Assembly (NCBI RefSeq): GCF_002979655.1
Contig: NZ_PCPG01000001.1
Coordinates: forward strand, 1,240,001-1,304,000
Direction: 5' to 3'
Source of the DNA: Microbacterium sp. MYb45
Lineage (GTDB): Bacteria > Actinomycetota > Actinomycetes > Actinomycetales > Microbacteriaceae
Length of the DNA: 64,000 nt
Shown here piece after piece: positions 36,066 through 44,411 of this stretch; the first letter of the stretch is position 1; every line of letters begins with the position of its first letter. The notes under the pieces are model-generated. The model had not been told where the DNA came from and made no database searches. It saw only the letters and a program-made list of their open reading frames with translations. The translations under genes were made by a program, and so were the position numbers.

Positions 36066-36976
36066 GAAGCGCCACGATACCGGACGCGGGCCGATCCGTT
36101 GGGACGACGCAGGAGACCATCGATCTCGGCCGCCACCCCGGCACCGTCAGCATCCGGCAGAATCAACGTGCGGTGCGAGCCTTCCGAGTCGGCAGAGAAT
36201 CGGTTCACCCCGTCCTGTTCGATTGTCACGCTGCCGGAATGACTCCACCCGAATCGACCGGGATGCGCCGCCACGAACACCGTGAGCGGATCCCAGCTGT
36301 CACGACCACTCTCGCCGCGGTTGTACACCGCGTAGGCGTGGGCCACCGGATCGTCACTGCCACGGTCTCGCGTGAGATCCGCTCCCGTGATCATGCCCGC
36401 AGCAGTCTCGAATCCGACGAATTCAATCGGCAACGGCCATTCCATGAGAAGTCGTCTCGTGAGCGCGACATCGCCGACGAAGTTGAACTCTCGCCCCTCG
36501 GGAAAGACGCCCCCCATCACGAGAGTGCGCCCGACAGCGCTGCGGACCAGATCGGCTCCGCTCAGAGACGAGTGTGTGTCGGGGGCGCTGTCGAGTAGGG
36601 CGATGAGGTTGTCGAAGAACCCGATGGAGACGATGGTCAGGGAGCCGGGTTCCGCTTCTGAGAGGAGTCGCCGGTAGAGCCCGACGGCGTCTTCGACCGG
36701 GGCGCCCGGTTCCTCACCGAAACGTTCCACCACAGACCGCGCGTACTCGGGTTCCGGCACGCTCTCGTCGCTGTGGGGTAGCGTCCCGATCGGCAGTCGT
36801 CGCCCGCACGCTCGATTGACGATGTCGAGCGCGGGCGCACCCCAGCGGCTGGGGGTGTTGAGCATCACGGCTCGGATGCTGACGACACCGTCATCTGCCA
36901 GAGCGTGGGCGACGGCCAAGGCGCCGGCATCGTCGACGTCCATCTGGAAGTCTGTGTCAATGATGAGATGAATCAT
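36062..36976 (-). CDS. Nucleoside hydrolase family protein
   Basis: A 304-residue inosine-uridine nucleoside hydrolase-fold protein. The N-terminal IIDTDFQMDVDDAGAL is the Ca-binding DxDxxxDD motif that defines the family. Family members cleave N-ribosides; in this rhamnosidase/kinase locus it may act on an unusual ribosyl or glycosyl substrate. ATG 36976 is chosen (AGAGAGA precedes); the frame is open 14 codons more. Downstream lacI overlaps by 4 bp. Confidence 0.87.
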   Translation of the reverse strand: MIHLIIDTDFQMDVDDAGALAVAHALADDGVVSIRAVMLNTPSRWGAPALDIVNRACGRRLPIGTLPHSDESVPEPEYARSVVERFGEEPGAPVEDAVGLYRRLLSEAEPGSLTIVSIGFFDNLIALLDSAPDTHSSLSGADLVRSAVGRTLVMGGVFPEGREFNFVGDVALTRRLLMEWPLPIEFVGFETAAGMITGADLTRDRGSDDPVAHAYAVYNRGESGRDSWDPLTVFVAAHPGRFGWSHSGSVTIEQDGVNRFSADSEGSHRTLILPDADGAGVAAEIDGLLRRPNGSARVRYRGAS

Positions 36977-36999
36977 GTCTCTCTCTGCGCTGAGGGCGT

Positions 37000-37036
37000 G
37001 AGGGGTGCGGAGCCGCACGTGGCCTCCGCACCCCTC
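37000..37036. terminator. Intercistronic hairpin after binding-protein gene
   Basis: GAGGGGTGCGGAG pairs perfectly with CTCCGCACCCCTC (13 bp) across an 11-base loop, 4 bp after the solute-binding-protein stop. It may end most transcripts or stabilise the 3' end of the highly expressed binding-protein message. Confidence 0.7.
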
Positions 37037-37040
37037 CGGA

Positions 37041-38474
37041 TCAACCCTGAGCCCAATCCTCCGTCCACCCGCCGTCAGCAGCGAGCTCCTGAGCCCAGAG
37101 GATGAAGTCGGCCTTCAGCTCGGCGAGCTGCTCCTGTTCGGTCTTCGTCTCCAGCAGATATCCGCTGAAATCGGGCAGACCCCCCTTGGCCTTGGAGCTG
37201 ATTCCGATGTCCTTGACAATAGGCGTCTCTGCCCACTGCCCGGACGTGAGGCCCTCGAGCCCGGGCGCAGCGACCGTGTCGTTCGTCGAAGGAATACCCC
37301 CGGATGAGTCGAGCCAATCCTGGGCCCGCGGCGAGGTGATGAACTGCATGAAACGCACCGCGGCATCGAGCTTCTCACCCTTCGTCGTCGCGGGAATCAT
37401 GTAGCTCGTCCCTCCCGGGGCCGCACCGAACCGGGACGGCGTTCCATCGGCGTACTCCGAGTCCGCCGTCGACACATCCGGGAACCCGAGGGTGTTCCAC
37501 TCCCACGAAACCTCATCGAGAGCCGGCGCCGAGAAGTTGGAGCCCCAAGCGATGGCCGCACGTCCAGAGAGAAAGTCCTCGGCACCGTGGAAAGCGCCAC
37601 CGGTATTGATCCCGGACCAGTTGGGAGTCATGCACGCGTCGTAGACGTCCTTCATCAGACGAAGGCTCTCACCGAACTCCGGTGTCGTGGTCGGGTCGAG
37701 CTCGCCGGTCAGATACGCCTTCGCAAGACTCTTCTGGGTCACCTCCGAGGCGGTTCCCTGGTTGCCTTCGGCATCGAACTGGTTTAGCTCATCCTTGTAC
37801 TTGTCAAGGAGCGCCGAGCTGATGGTATTGAAGATCCAGGTGGCTGTGAGCGGACCGCGGTCGGCCGCGATGCCGTCATAACCGGCATCCTGGAGCTTGC
37901 CGCAGGCATCGATGAGATCACCGACGGAGTCGAACGGGGCGGCGACCCCGGCCTCCTCGAAAGCATCCGCGTTGTAGAACATGCCCGCGATGACGAGGTT
38001 GAACGGTATCCATTCGAACTCGCCTGCCGCGTTGCGGGCACGGGTCGCGGATTCGCCGAAGTAGGCCTGGTTGAAGGTGTCGATCCAGCGCTCCTCCTCA
38101 CCCTCAGCGTAGGGACTGGGCGCATCGAGATAGTCGTCCAGCGCGACGATCTGCTCCGGACTGTGCGGCGCCTGGTTGAAGATGAGCTCCGGGGCTGTCC
38201 CGGCGGAGAGCTGAGTCGACAAGGTCTGCGACCAGTCCGCTCCTGGCAGGACGTTCGTCTTGACCCGGATACCGGGGTTTGCCTCCTCGAAGTCAGCGAT
38301 CAGTTGGTCCCAGCCCGCGCCGAACGTGGTCGTCTCCGAGTTCCACTGGTTCGGCCCGGCGATCGTGATCTCTACGACGCCGTCTTCCGCCCCGCTGGCA
38401 GCGCAGGAGGTGAGAGCGAACGTCGATACGCCAAGCAGGGCGACGCTCGCGAGCAGAGGTGATCTGCGGTTCAT
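37041..38474 (-). CDS. Extracellular sugar-binding lipoprotein (ABC importer)
   Basis: A 477-residue family 1 solute-binding protein. The N-terminus MNRRSPLLASVALLGVSTFA ends in the lipobox LTSC, so the mature protein is lipid-anchored outside the membrane. EITIAGPNQWNSETTTFG and TPSRFGAAPGGTSYMIPA are typical of carbohydrate-binding members. Third gene of the importer operon after two permeases; no ATPase is present, so a shared MsiK-type ATPase is presumed. Confidence 0.9.
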   Translation of the reverse strand: MNRRSPLLASVALLGVSTFALTSCAASGAEDGVVEITIAGPNQWNSETTTFGAGWDQLIADFEEANPGIRVKTNVLPGADWSQTLSTQLSAGTAPELIFNQAPHSPEQIVALDDYLDAPSPYAEGEEERWIDTFNQAYFGESATRARNAAGEFEWIPFNLVIAGMFYNADAFEEAGVAAPFDSVGDLIDACGKLQDAGYDGIAADRGPLTATWIFNTISSALLDKYKDELNQFDAEGNQGTASEVTQKSLAKAYLTGELDPTTTPEFGESLRLMKDVYDACMTPNWSGINTGGAFHGAEDFLSGRAAIAWGSNFSAPALDEVSWEWNTLGFPDVSTADSEYADGTPSRFGAAPGGTSYMIPATTKGEKLDAAVRFMQFITSPRAQDWLDSSGGIPSTNDTVAAPGLEGLTSGQWAETPIVKDIGISSKAKGGLPDFSGYLLETKTEQEQLAELKADFILWAQELAADGGWTEDWAQG

Positions 38475-38525
38475 TGAATGTCCAATCATCAGTGTGGTGG
38501 CGGGTGCCGTTGATCCGATCTCGCG

Positions 38526-39437
38526 TCAGTGCGAGCCGGGGAGGCCTCCCTGCACTCCGGCGAGGAAGTACTTGGAGAGGAATGTGAAGAGGAGAAGGAG
38601 CGGAACGCTTGCCAGCAGGTAGCCGGCGAACATCGGCCCATAGTTCACTCCCGCTTGAGATTGGAAGAACAGCAGCCCGACGGATGCCGTGCGAAGTTCG
38701 TTCTCCGTCACAGTCAGAAGCGGCCAGAAGAAGTCGTTCCAGACGCCGTTGATCGTGATGAGACCGACGGTGCCGATGACGGGCAGCGAAAGCGGGAGCA
38801 TGATGGAGCGGAAGAGGCGGACGCCGCCGGCACCGTCGATCTGCGCCGCGTCGAACAGCGACTGGGGAATCCCTTCGATGAAAGTCTTCATGAGAATCGT
38901 GCCCAACACGACCCCTCCGGCGACGTGCGGGATCATCAGCACGATGTAGGTGTTGATGAGACCCAGGTCTCTGACCATCACGAACAGCGGGATGAGGCTG
39001 GCGATGCCCGGAATCATCATGAGGGCCGCGATCATCATGAAGAAGAAGTTGCGGCCGACGAACCGGTACCGGGCCAGAACGAATCCGCTGAGCAACGAGA
39101 TCGCGATGATGAAGACGATCGAGCCCGCCGCGACGATGAGCGAAGCGAGAAGATACGGCGCGATCTGCTGCCAGGCAACCGCGTAGTTGTCGAATCGAAG
39201 TGGAAAGGCAGGCAGCCAGTAGCTCGCCGCGAATTGCTGGTTGTCCTTAAGAGACGTTGTGAGCATGAAGAGATACGGCGCAAGGCCCACGAGCACGATG
39301 AAGCCGATTGCGATGTGCAGCCCCTCCTGCCCTCTCCTCGATCGACCTCGACGCCTCCCTCCCGCGCGCGCAATGCCTTGCCCTTTGTCTGTCGTCATCG
39401 GTGCAGGCACGCTGTCGATGTGCTCCAAGATCGCCAT
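38526..39437 (-). CDS. Carbohydrate ABC transporter permease (MalG-like)
   Basis: A 303-residue permease with six hydrophobic helices and the EAA-loop equivalent SLFDAAQIDGAGGVRLFRSI near residue 215, which docks the ATPase. Start MAILEHIDS at 39437 overlaps the last base of the upstream permease stop (TGATG). It partners the permease and binding protein beside it for import of an oligosaccharide, presumably rhamnose-containing. Confidence 0.92.
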   Translation of the reverse strand: MAILEHIDSVPAPMTTDKGQGIARAGGRRRGRSRRGQEGLHIAIGFIVLVGLAPYLFMLTTSLKDNQQFAASYWLPAFPLRFDNYAVAWQQIAPYLLASLIVAAGSIVFIIAISLLSGFVLARYRFVGRNFFFMMIAALMMIPGIASLIPLFVMVRDLGLINTYIVLMIPHVAGGVVLGTILMKTFIEGIPQSLFDAAQIDGAGGVRLFRSIMLPLSLPVIGTVGLITINGVWNDFFWPLLTVTENELRTASVGLLFFQSQAGVNYGPMFAGYLLASVPLLLLFTFLSKYFLAGVQGGLPGSH

Positions 39438-40372
39438 CACATTCCCTTCACGTCGGACGTATCCGACTTTCGCTTCATGAACACGATCACGCAGCTGAGA
39501 ACGAGCGTGATGAGGAAGAGCGTGGTCGACAGCGCTGCCGCGTAGCCCCAATCCTGCGCCTGGAAAGCAACGCCGAACATCCGCAGGAGAGGAACGATCG
39601 TCGCGTTGTCAGGCCCTCCGCCCGTGACGACGTAGGCCACGAATCCGTACTGGACGGTGCCGACGACCGCGAGGAACACCAGGAGCTTCACCTGGTTCGC
39701 CATGAGGGGGATATCGATCGTCCAGACGCGGCGCAGACGACTCACACCGTCCAGCTCTGCTGCCTCGAGCACCTCCTTGGGCACGTTCCGCAAGGCCGTG
39801 TAGAAGATGAGGAACGGCAGACCCGCGACGAACGGGAACCCGATGAAGAGCAACGAGATCAACGCGAGATCGGGGTCTCCGACCCAGTTCTGCGCCAGCG
39901 CCCCCAAACCGAGCGCCGCGAGCGCCTCGTTGAAGACGCCGCGATTGGGCTGGTACATGAAGGCCCAGATCAGCGCCGTGACGATACCGGGAAATGCCAT
40001 CGGGATAATCAGCAGTGTGCGGTACACGAACTGGGCGCGCTCGCTGCGGAGAGACGTGACGAGTTCCGCAGCCAACAACGGAAGCGCCCACGCGACGACA
40101 CTGAACGCGAAGATGAGCCCGAGGTTGCGGAACGAACGCCACCAGAGCTCGTCGCCGAACATGCGCACGTAGTTGTCCACCCCGATGAACGGTGAATCGC
40201 CCGCCGGATTCCAGTCGAAGAAGGAGTACACGATACCGCTGAGGGCGGGGTAGTACTGGAAGGCGATCAGGACGACTGCGAGCGGAAGCAGTGCGAGATA
40301 CGCGTACCAGGGGAACTTTGGTCTGCGTGCGCGAATCCCGCGCGGCGTCGCCGTCGTCGACTGCTGAACCAT
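39437..40372 (-). CDS. Carbohydrate ABC transporter permease (MalF-like)
   Basis: A 311-residue permease with six helices. The EAA-loop segment KEVLEAAELDGVSRLRRVWT lies near residue 215. It is the first gene of the importer operon, 14 bp downstream of the perfect LacI palindrome at 40386. Confidence 0.92.
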   Translation of the reverse strand: MVQQSTTATPRGIRARRPKFPWYAYLALLPLAVVLIAFQYYPALSGIVYSFFDWNPAGDSPFIGVDNYVRMFGDELWWRSFRNLGLIFAFSVVAWALPLLAAELVTSLRSERAQFVYRTLLIIPMAFPGIVTALIWAFMYQPNRGVFNEALAALGLGALAQNWVGDPDLALISLLFIGFPFVAGLPFLIFYTALRNVPKEVLEAAELDGVSRLRRVWTIDIPLMANQVKLLVFLAVVGTVQYGFVAYVVTGGGPDNATIVPLLRMFGVAFQAQDWGYAAALSTTLFLITLVLSCVIVFMKRKSDTSDVKGM

Positions 40373-40385
40373 GAACTCTCCTTCG

Positions 40386-40409
40386 AGGCTTTAAATCGAT
40401 TTAAAGCCT
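40386..40409. promoter_or_regulatory. LacI-type operator, perfect palindrome
   Basis: A 24-bp perfect palindrome with core CTTTAAATCGATTTAAAG, directly before the importer operon start at 40372. The core is shared with 33366-33389 except at one base. Strong candidate site for the LacI encoded at 35079. Confidence 0.85.
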
Positions 40410-40696
40410 AGCGCATCTCGTTTGTTTGAAGCAACGCTCCTCAGAACTCGCGTAGGACGACATCGGCCAGCTGACGCAGCGGACTTCTCAATCTGCGGAG
40501 CGAGCGCGGAAGCGCTGCGTCCAGGGAGACCCTTTAGGCGGCCCCTGCGCGCCTCGCGTGTTGTGGGCGCGACTCGCTCCCACGCGTTGGTGGAGTGTGA
40601 GCACCTTCCGCGGTTCTCGCCGCTTAGGGTCGGCTCTCGTCTTCATCGGAGACGTATGTGAGACGCCGCCGGCTCAGCCTTCGGGCGGGCATAGAA

Positions 40697-40740
40697 AAAG
40701 CCCCGGAGTTCCGCGTAATCCTGCGGTTCTCCGGGGCTTT
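40697..40740. terminator. Rho-independent terminator beside second tRNA-Pro remnant
   Basis: AAAGCCCCGGAG pairs with CTCCGGGGCTTT (12 bp), with a further inner stem-loop (CCGC/GCGG). It has the same position relative to the tRNA-Pro fragment as the 27454 hairpin, but a different sequence. Confidence 0.75.
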
Positions 40741-40741
40741 C

Positions 40742-40785
40742 TGGTCGGGCTGACAGGATTTGAACCTGCGACCCCTTGACCCCCA
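40742..40785 (-). pseudogene. tRNA-Pro(GGG) 3'-half remnant, second scar
   Basis: Identical over 44 bp to the remnant at 27490 (49 bp counting the flank 40737-40785). It covers the anticodon-loop 3' side to CCA; the 5' half is absent. The same orientation as the first copy makes the 13.25 kb between them a segment flanked by direct repeats. Confidence 0.82.
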
Positions 40786-40860
40786 CGTAGACGATTCAGC
40801 CCAGATCCTTGGTTTTCCGCGGTCCGCTGCGCCTCAGATTGTGTCGTTTCGCGTCATGAC

Positions 40861-40905
40861 TTGCATGGATTGCATGCATCAGGTCCCCGGCAGGTCCCGG
40901 CTCTT
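40861..40905. repeat. att-like 46-bp repeat, copy 3
   Basis: TTGCATGGATTGCATGCATC followed by AGGTCCCCGGC and AGGTCCCGGCTCTT. It sits 76 bp from the second tRNA-Pro scar, equivalent to copy 2. Small differences at the first CCCGG unit. Confidence 0.8.
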
Positions 40906-41413
40906 AGTACCCGCTCCGCGTCCTCGCACGATGTTCGTACCGGCCAGAGACAGCTTCGGAATGTCGGCGCGGTTGTGGAAATCTCGAAGATCTCGGTGCG
41001 CCCTGTTCGTCGTGATATGGCGTGGGCGGAGAGCAGACCCGAATCGCAACGTCGCGCCCGCGGGCACCGTCTGTTGTAGCGGCTTCTGAGTCCCCTCCGA
41101 CGAAGCCGATGCGATAGCCCAGCGGTTTATTATCATCGCATTCGCGGCGGTAACGGTTGCTGCGCCGCGTGGCAGGCAACTACCGCGTACGCCGTCGGGG
41201 GGGGGTGCGCACAAAGCCGACGATCACCGTCCGTCAGCATGCTCGGGCCGCCTGTGCGGGGTCACCGACCTAGACAGCGCTCTCGGAAGAAGGGTTCTCC
41301 GTGGCCAAGTCCGATAGGTCCGCGCCTGGCCGCGAGCGTGACGCAGTAGCCTACAGGCACGCGAGATCTACTCAGGGTTCTATGAACCCCGACTAACACA
41401 CCGGAAGGCACCT
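40906..41413. other. Gene-free stretch before helicase gene
   Basis: About 500 bp without a supportable gene. A run of nine G residues near 41197 and a 6-bp inverted repeat close to the helicase start (41375-41389) are the only features noticed. Confidence 0.5.
41375..41389. promoter_or_regulatory. Inverted repeat upstream of helicase
   Basis: GGGTTCTATGAACCC: perfect 6-bp arms around TAT, ending 24 bp before the GTG start of the helicase gene. The position suits an operator or a 5'-UTR hairpin. Confidence 0.4.
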
Positions 41414-44338
41414 GTGGAAGACGTACTTTGGGACCATCAACGAAGTGCGCTGACTGTTCTGCGTGAATACCTTTCTCAAACCGAAACTCGGGGAGCCGCT
41501 CTCGTATCGATGCCGACAGGGACTGGGAAATCGGCTGTGATTGCTTCGCTCCTTGCTGGCGTCGAATTCGGAGCATCGGGCAGAGACGCGCTCGTCCTCG
41601 CTCCCTGGTCCGGACTCAGTAGGCAGCTCCGCGAGGACATCGACTCACGAGTGTGGGATCACCTAGGAGTTTCTAGGCCTGACGGACTCGCACCAGTCGT
41701 TCAGGTGCGCAGCGCGCGATCCTTCGTAAAGCACGTTAGAGAACCCCACGCTGCGACAACCTTCGTGACCACGATGGCAATGGCTCTCCAGATCTACAAG
41801 GAGGTCGACAGTGATCCCGCGCAAATGAACGCACTCTTCGCAGGGTTCACCGCGATCGTGGTCGACGAATGCCACTACGAACCGGCTCCGGGCTGGTCCG
41901 CCGCGGTTCGCGCGACCAACGCCCCAATCTGTCTGCTCACTGCAACTCCATTCCGGAACGACAATCGCCTGTTCATCCTTGATCCCGACGCTCACTACCG
42001 ATACAGCCACCGGGACGCGATCCGGGATCGCGTTCTTCGGGAGCCAGTCTTTCTCGTCCTGGATACTGTGAGATCAGTGTCAGCGTTCGTTGAGGCCGTA
42101 CTCAACCAAGCCCAGGCGCTGTCCGCGCACGAGCGTGTGATCATCCGTTGCGGCAACAGTGCCGACGTGGAGGCGATTGCACGCGCCCTTCACAAACGGG
42201 GGGAAACGGTGATAGGCGTACACGAGACGTTCAAGTCCGGCGGCCCATCTGGAATCTTGCGCCGTTCTGTACCTTCTCCCAGTGATCGCCCTGACGTTCG
42301 CTATTGGGTCCACCAAAACAAGCTCATCGAGGGATTCGATGACCCACGTGTCAGCATGCTCGCAATCTACGAAGATTTTGGGAGCGATCGAGCGCGGGTC
42401 CAGCAGCTGGGACGGACCATTCGCAACCCGGATCGTCAGGAGACGAAGGCTCCCCTAGTCGTCTCCCACGATCCAGAAATGGAAAGAGCCTGGCAACGTT
42501 ATCGACGGTTCGACGAAGGAGACACGCCAAAGTCGATTGCCACCGACCCAGCGGGTGTCGAAGCGCTGCTCTCCGCACAGCCAGAATCGTTCTACTGGGA
42601 TCGACTCTTCCGAGAGTCGATGGACACGGGGTCCTCTGACAGCTGGAAGCAAATCAAATTCCGTCTCAACACCGTGATTCGTCAGACGCCATCCCAGATG
42701 GACCTTGATGTGTTCGTCAAGCGTGTTGCCCAAGACATCATCAGCGACAATCGCCAGGTCCTCAGCATCGGGTCGCCTGACAGTTCCACCCGTGTACTGC
42801 TGCACTTAGGCGTCTGGAATTCTCCTGTCCTCCGCGAGGCCGCCTTCGTTGAAATGGCACTCGGATACACCGTGGTGCATCAAAACGAAGAGCTTCTGTT
42901 CGTCTCTGACACGGGATCCCTTCCTGAAACGGTCAGAAGCGATACTTCGCCGATCAGTGCGACTCAACTACACAGCCTTCTACCAGCCGGCACCCGCATC
43001 TCAGCGATCTCCCTGGCAAACAACGATCTGAGCGAGTGGAGCGTGCGCTCACGCTCGCTCCGTGCCCGGGATATCCAGTCGATCGCATCTGAGGTAGGTG
43101 ATTCGACATTTGGCTTCGCTACCGCGCAGGGAAGCTTCTCGAACAACGACGAGGACGTCGTGCGCTACGCGGGCGCCAAACACGCACGTGTCAGCGATTC
43201 GAGAAAGATGCGAGGGACCTACGATGAGCTGCGACGCTGGTACGACGATCTCGCCGTTTCACTGAGATCCGGCGCAGCGCCAACTACTGCTATTGCTCGT
43301 TACAGCACGCCGATGAAATCACCCGACCGCCCGCTTGCCGCCCATGTACTTCTCGATATCGACGACAGTCGATTCGAACCGCTTGACGACGGGCTACCCG
43401 CTTTGACGATAGAGCTAACCGGAGGGATCGTCGACGACGGCGTCTTTCAGGTCGAGATCAACGGCGAAACAATCGACGCGTCGATCCATTGGAACGAAGA
43501 AACGCTTCGGTTCGTAGTGGCCCCGTCGAAGGAGATCCCCTACCGTTCAATGATTGATTCACGCCTCACCTTCTGGCAGTTCGTGAACCGGGAGCAAGCG
43601 ATCCGAGTCGCCACCGCAGATGGGCTTGTCTATGCCAATCGGAACTTCTGGGCGTTGCAACGCACCGACTCGGCTTCGGAGAACGGCCTGCTTTCAATCC
43701 TGGAACCCATCGCAGCCCTTGCCGCCGTCGCAGGCGAAAAAGGGAACCTGGATGCCGGAGGAAAGTGGAAGGATGACTCGGTTTTCGGGTTAGTCGATAA
43801 TGCCCTTCTCCCCGAGGAACTCGAGGACGACGCAACAGTGCTCTGCACTGATCTCGGAGCCGAGATCGCCGACTTCATCGGATTTACCCGACGCCGCGTG
43901 ATCTTCGTCCATGCAAAAAGCAAGAAGGAGTCTAAGGCGACAAAGGTCTCCGCCGCCGCACTCCATGACGTGGTCTCACAAGCAAACAAAAACCTGCGCT
44001 ACCTCACCCTCGGCAACACCGATCACCCGAAAACGGACTACTGGACCAACGCGTGGACGACCGGAGAGTTCGGACCGGCCGCGCGTTTGCGCCGGGGCGA
44101 CGCGCAGCCTTCGGGGCCGGAGTACTGGAAGGCTATCGACGCCGTCATACAGTCTCACGCGGCCATGAGAGAGGTTTGGCTCGTGCTCGGTGCCTGCCTC
44201 TCTAAAGGGGCCTTGCAGGAAGAACTGGCGAAGCAGTCGCCTTCTCCGTCCGCTCTCCAAGCACACGCGTTACTTACCTCAGCCTGGAGCTCTGCACAGC
44301 AGTGCGGAGTACGACTCCGCGTCTTCTGCTCCGACTAG
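41414..44338 (+). CDS. SF2 (DEAD/DEAH-type) helicase with possible C-terminal nuclease domain
   Basis: A 974-residue protein. Helicase motifs: I, MPTGTGKSAV near residue 34; II, VVDECHYE near 150; III, LLTATPFRND; VI, QQLGRTIRNP near 330. The ~600 residues after the helicase core are not recognised; near residue 810-835 an acidic strand (LCTDLGAEIADFI) followed by RVIFVHAKSKK looks like a degenerate PD-(D/E)xK core with His in place of Glu/Gln. GTG start has GGAAGG upstream. Base composition looks poorer in GC than the chromosome genes here. Single-gene helicase-nuclease defence proteins have this form; the exact family is not known to me. Confidence 0.8.
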   Translation: MEDVLWDHQRSALTVLREYLSQTETRGAALVSMPTGTGKSAVIASLLAGVEFGASGRDALVLAPWSGLSRQLREDIDSRVWDHLGVSRPDGLAPVVQVRSARSFVKHVREPHAATTFVTTMAMALQIYKEVDSDPAQMNALFAGFTAIVVDECHYEPAPGWSAAVRATNAPICLLTATPFRNDNRLFILDPDAHYRYSHRDAIRDRVLREPVFLVLDTVRSVSAFVEAVLNQAQALSAHERVIIRCGNSADVEAIARALHKRGETVIGVHETFKSGGPSGILRRSVPSPSDRPDVRYWVHQNKLIEGFDDPRVSMLAIYEDFGSDRARVQQLGRTIRNPDRQETKAPLVVSHDPEMERAWQRYRRFDEGDTPKSIATDPAGVEALLSAQPESFYWDRLFRESMDTGSSDSWKQIKFRLNTVIRQTPSQMDLDVFVKRVAQDIISDNRQVLSIGSPDSSTRVLLHLGVWNSPVLREAAFVEMALGYTVVHQNEELLFVSDTGSLPETVRSDTSPISATQLHSLLPAGTRISAISLANNDLSEWSVRSRSLRARDIQSIASEVGDSTFGFATAQGSFSNNDEDVVRYAGAKHARVSDSRKMRGTYDELRRWYDDLAVSLRSGAAPTTAIARYSTPMKSPDRPLAAHVLLDIDDSRFEPLDDGLPALTIELTGGIVDDGVFQVEINGETIDASIHWNEETLRFVVAPSKEIPYRSMIDSRLTFWQFVNREQAIRVATADGLVYANRNFWALQRTDSASENGLLSILEPIAALAAVAGEKGNLDAGGKWKDDSVFGLVDNALLPEELEDDATVLCTDLGAEIADFIGFTRRRVIFVHAKSKKESKATKVSAAALHDVVSQANKNLRYLTLGNTDHPKTDYWTNAWTTGEFGPAARLRRGDAQPSGPEYWKAIDAVIQSHAAMREVWLVLGACLSKGALQEELAKQSPSPSALQAHALLTSAWSSAQQCGVRLRVFCSD

Positions 44339-44411
44339 CACGGGACATCGACGCAGCCGAGCCCCATCTAAGGGACGCCCTCGACTCACGGCGCCACGGA
44401 ACGAACCGAAA

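Noticed and set aside
41190..41205. Run of nine G residues
   Set aside because: Possibly a slippage or sequencing issue, but it lies in non-coding DNA and supports no function.
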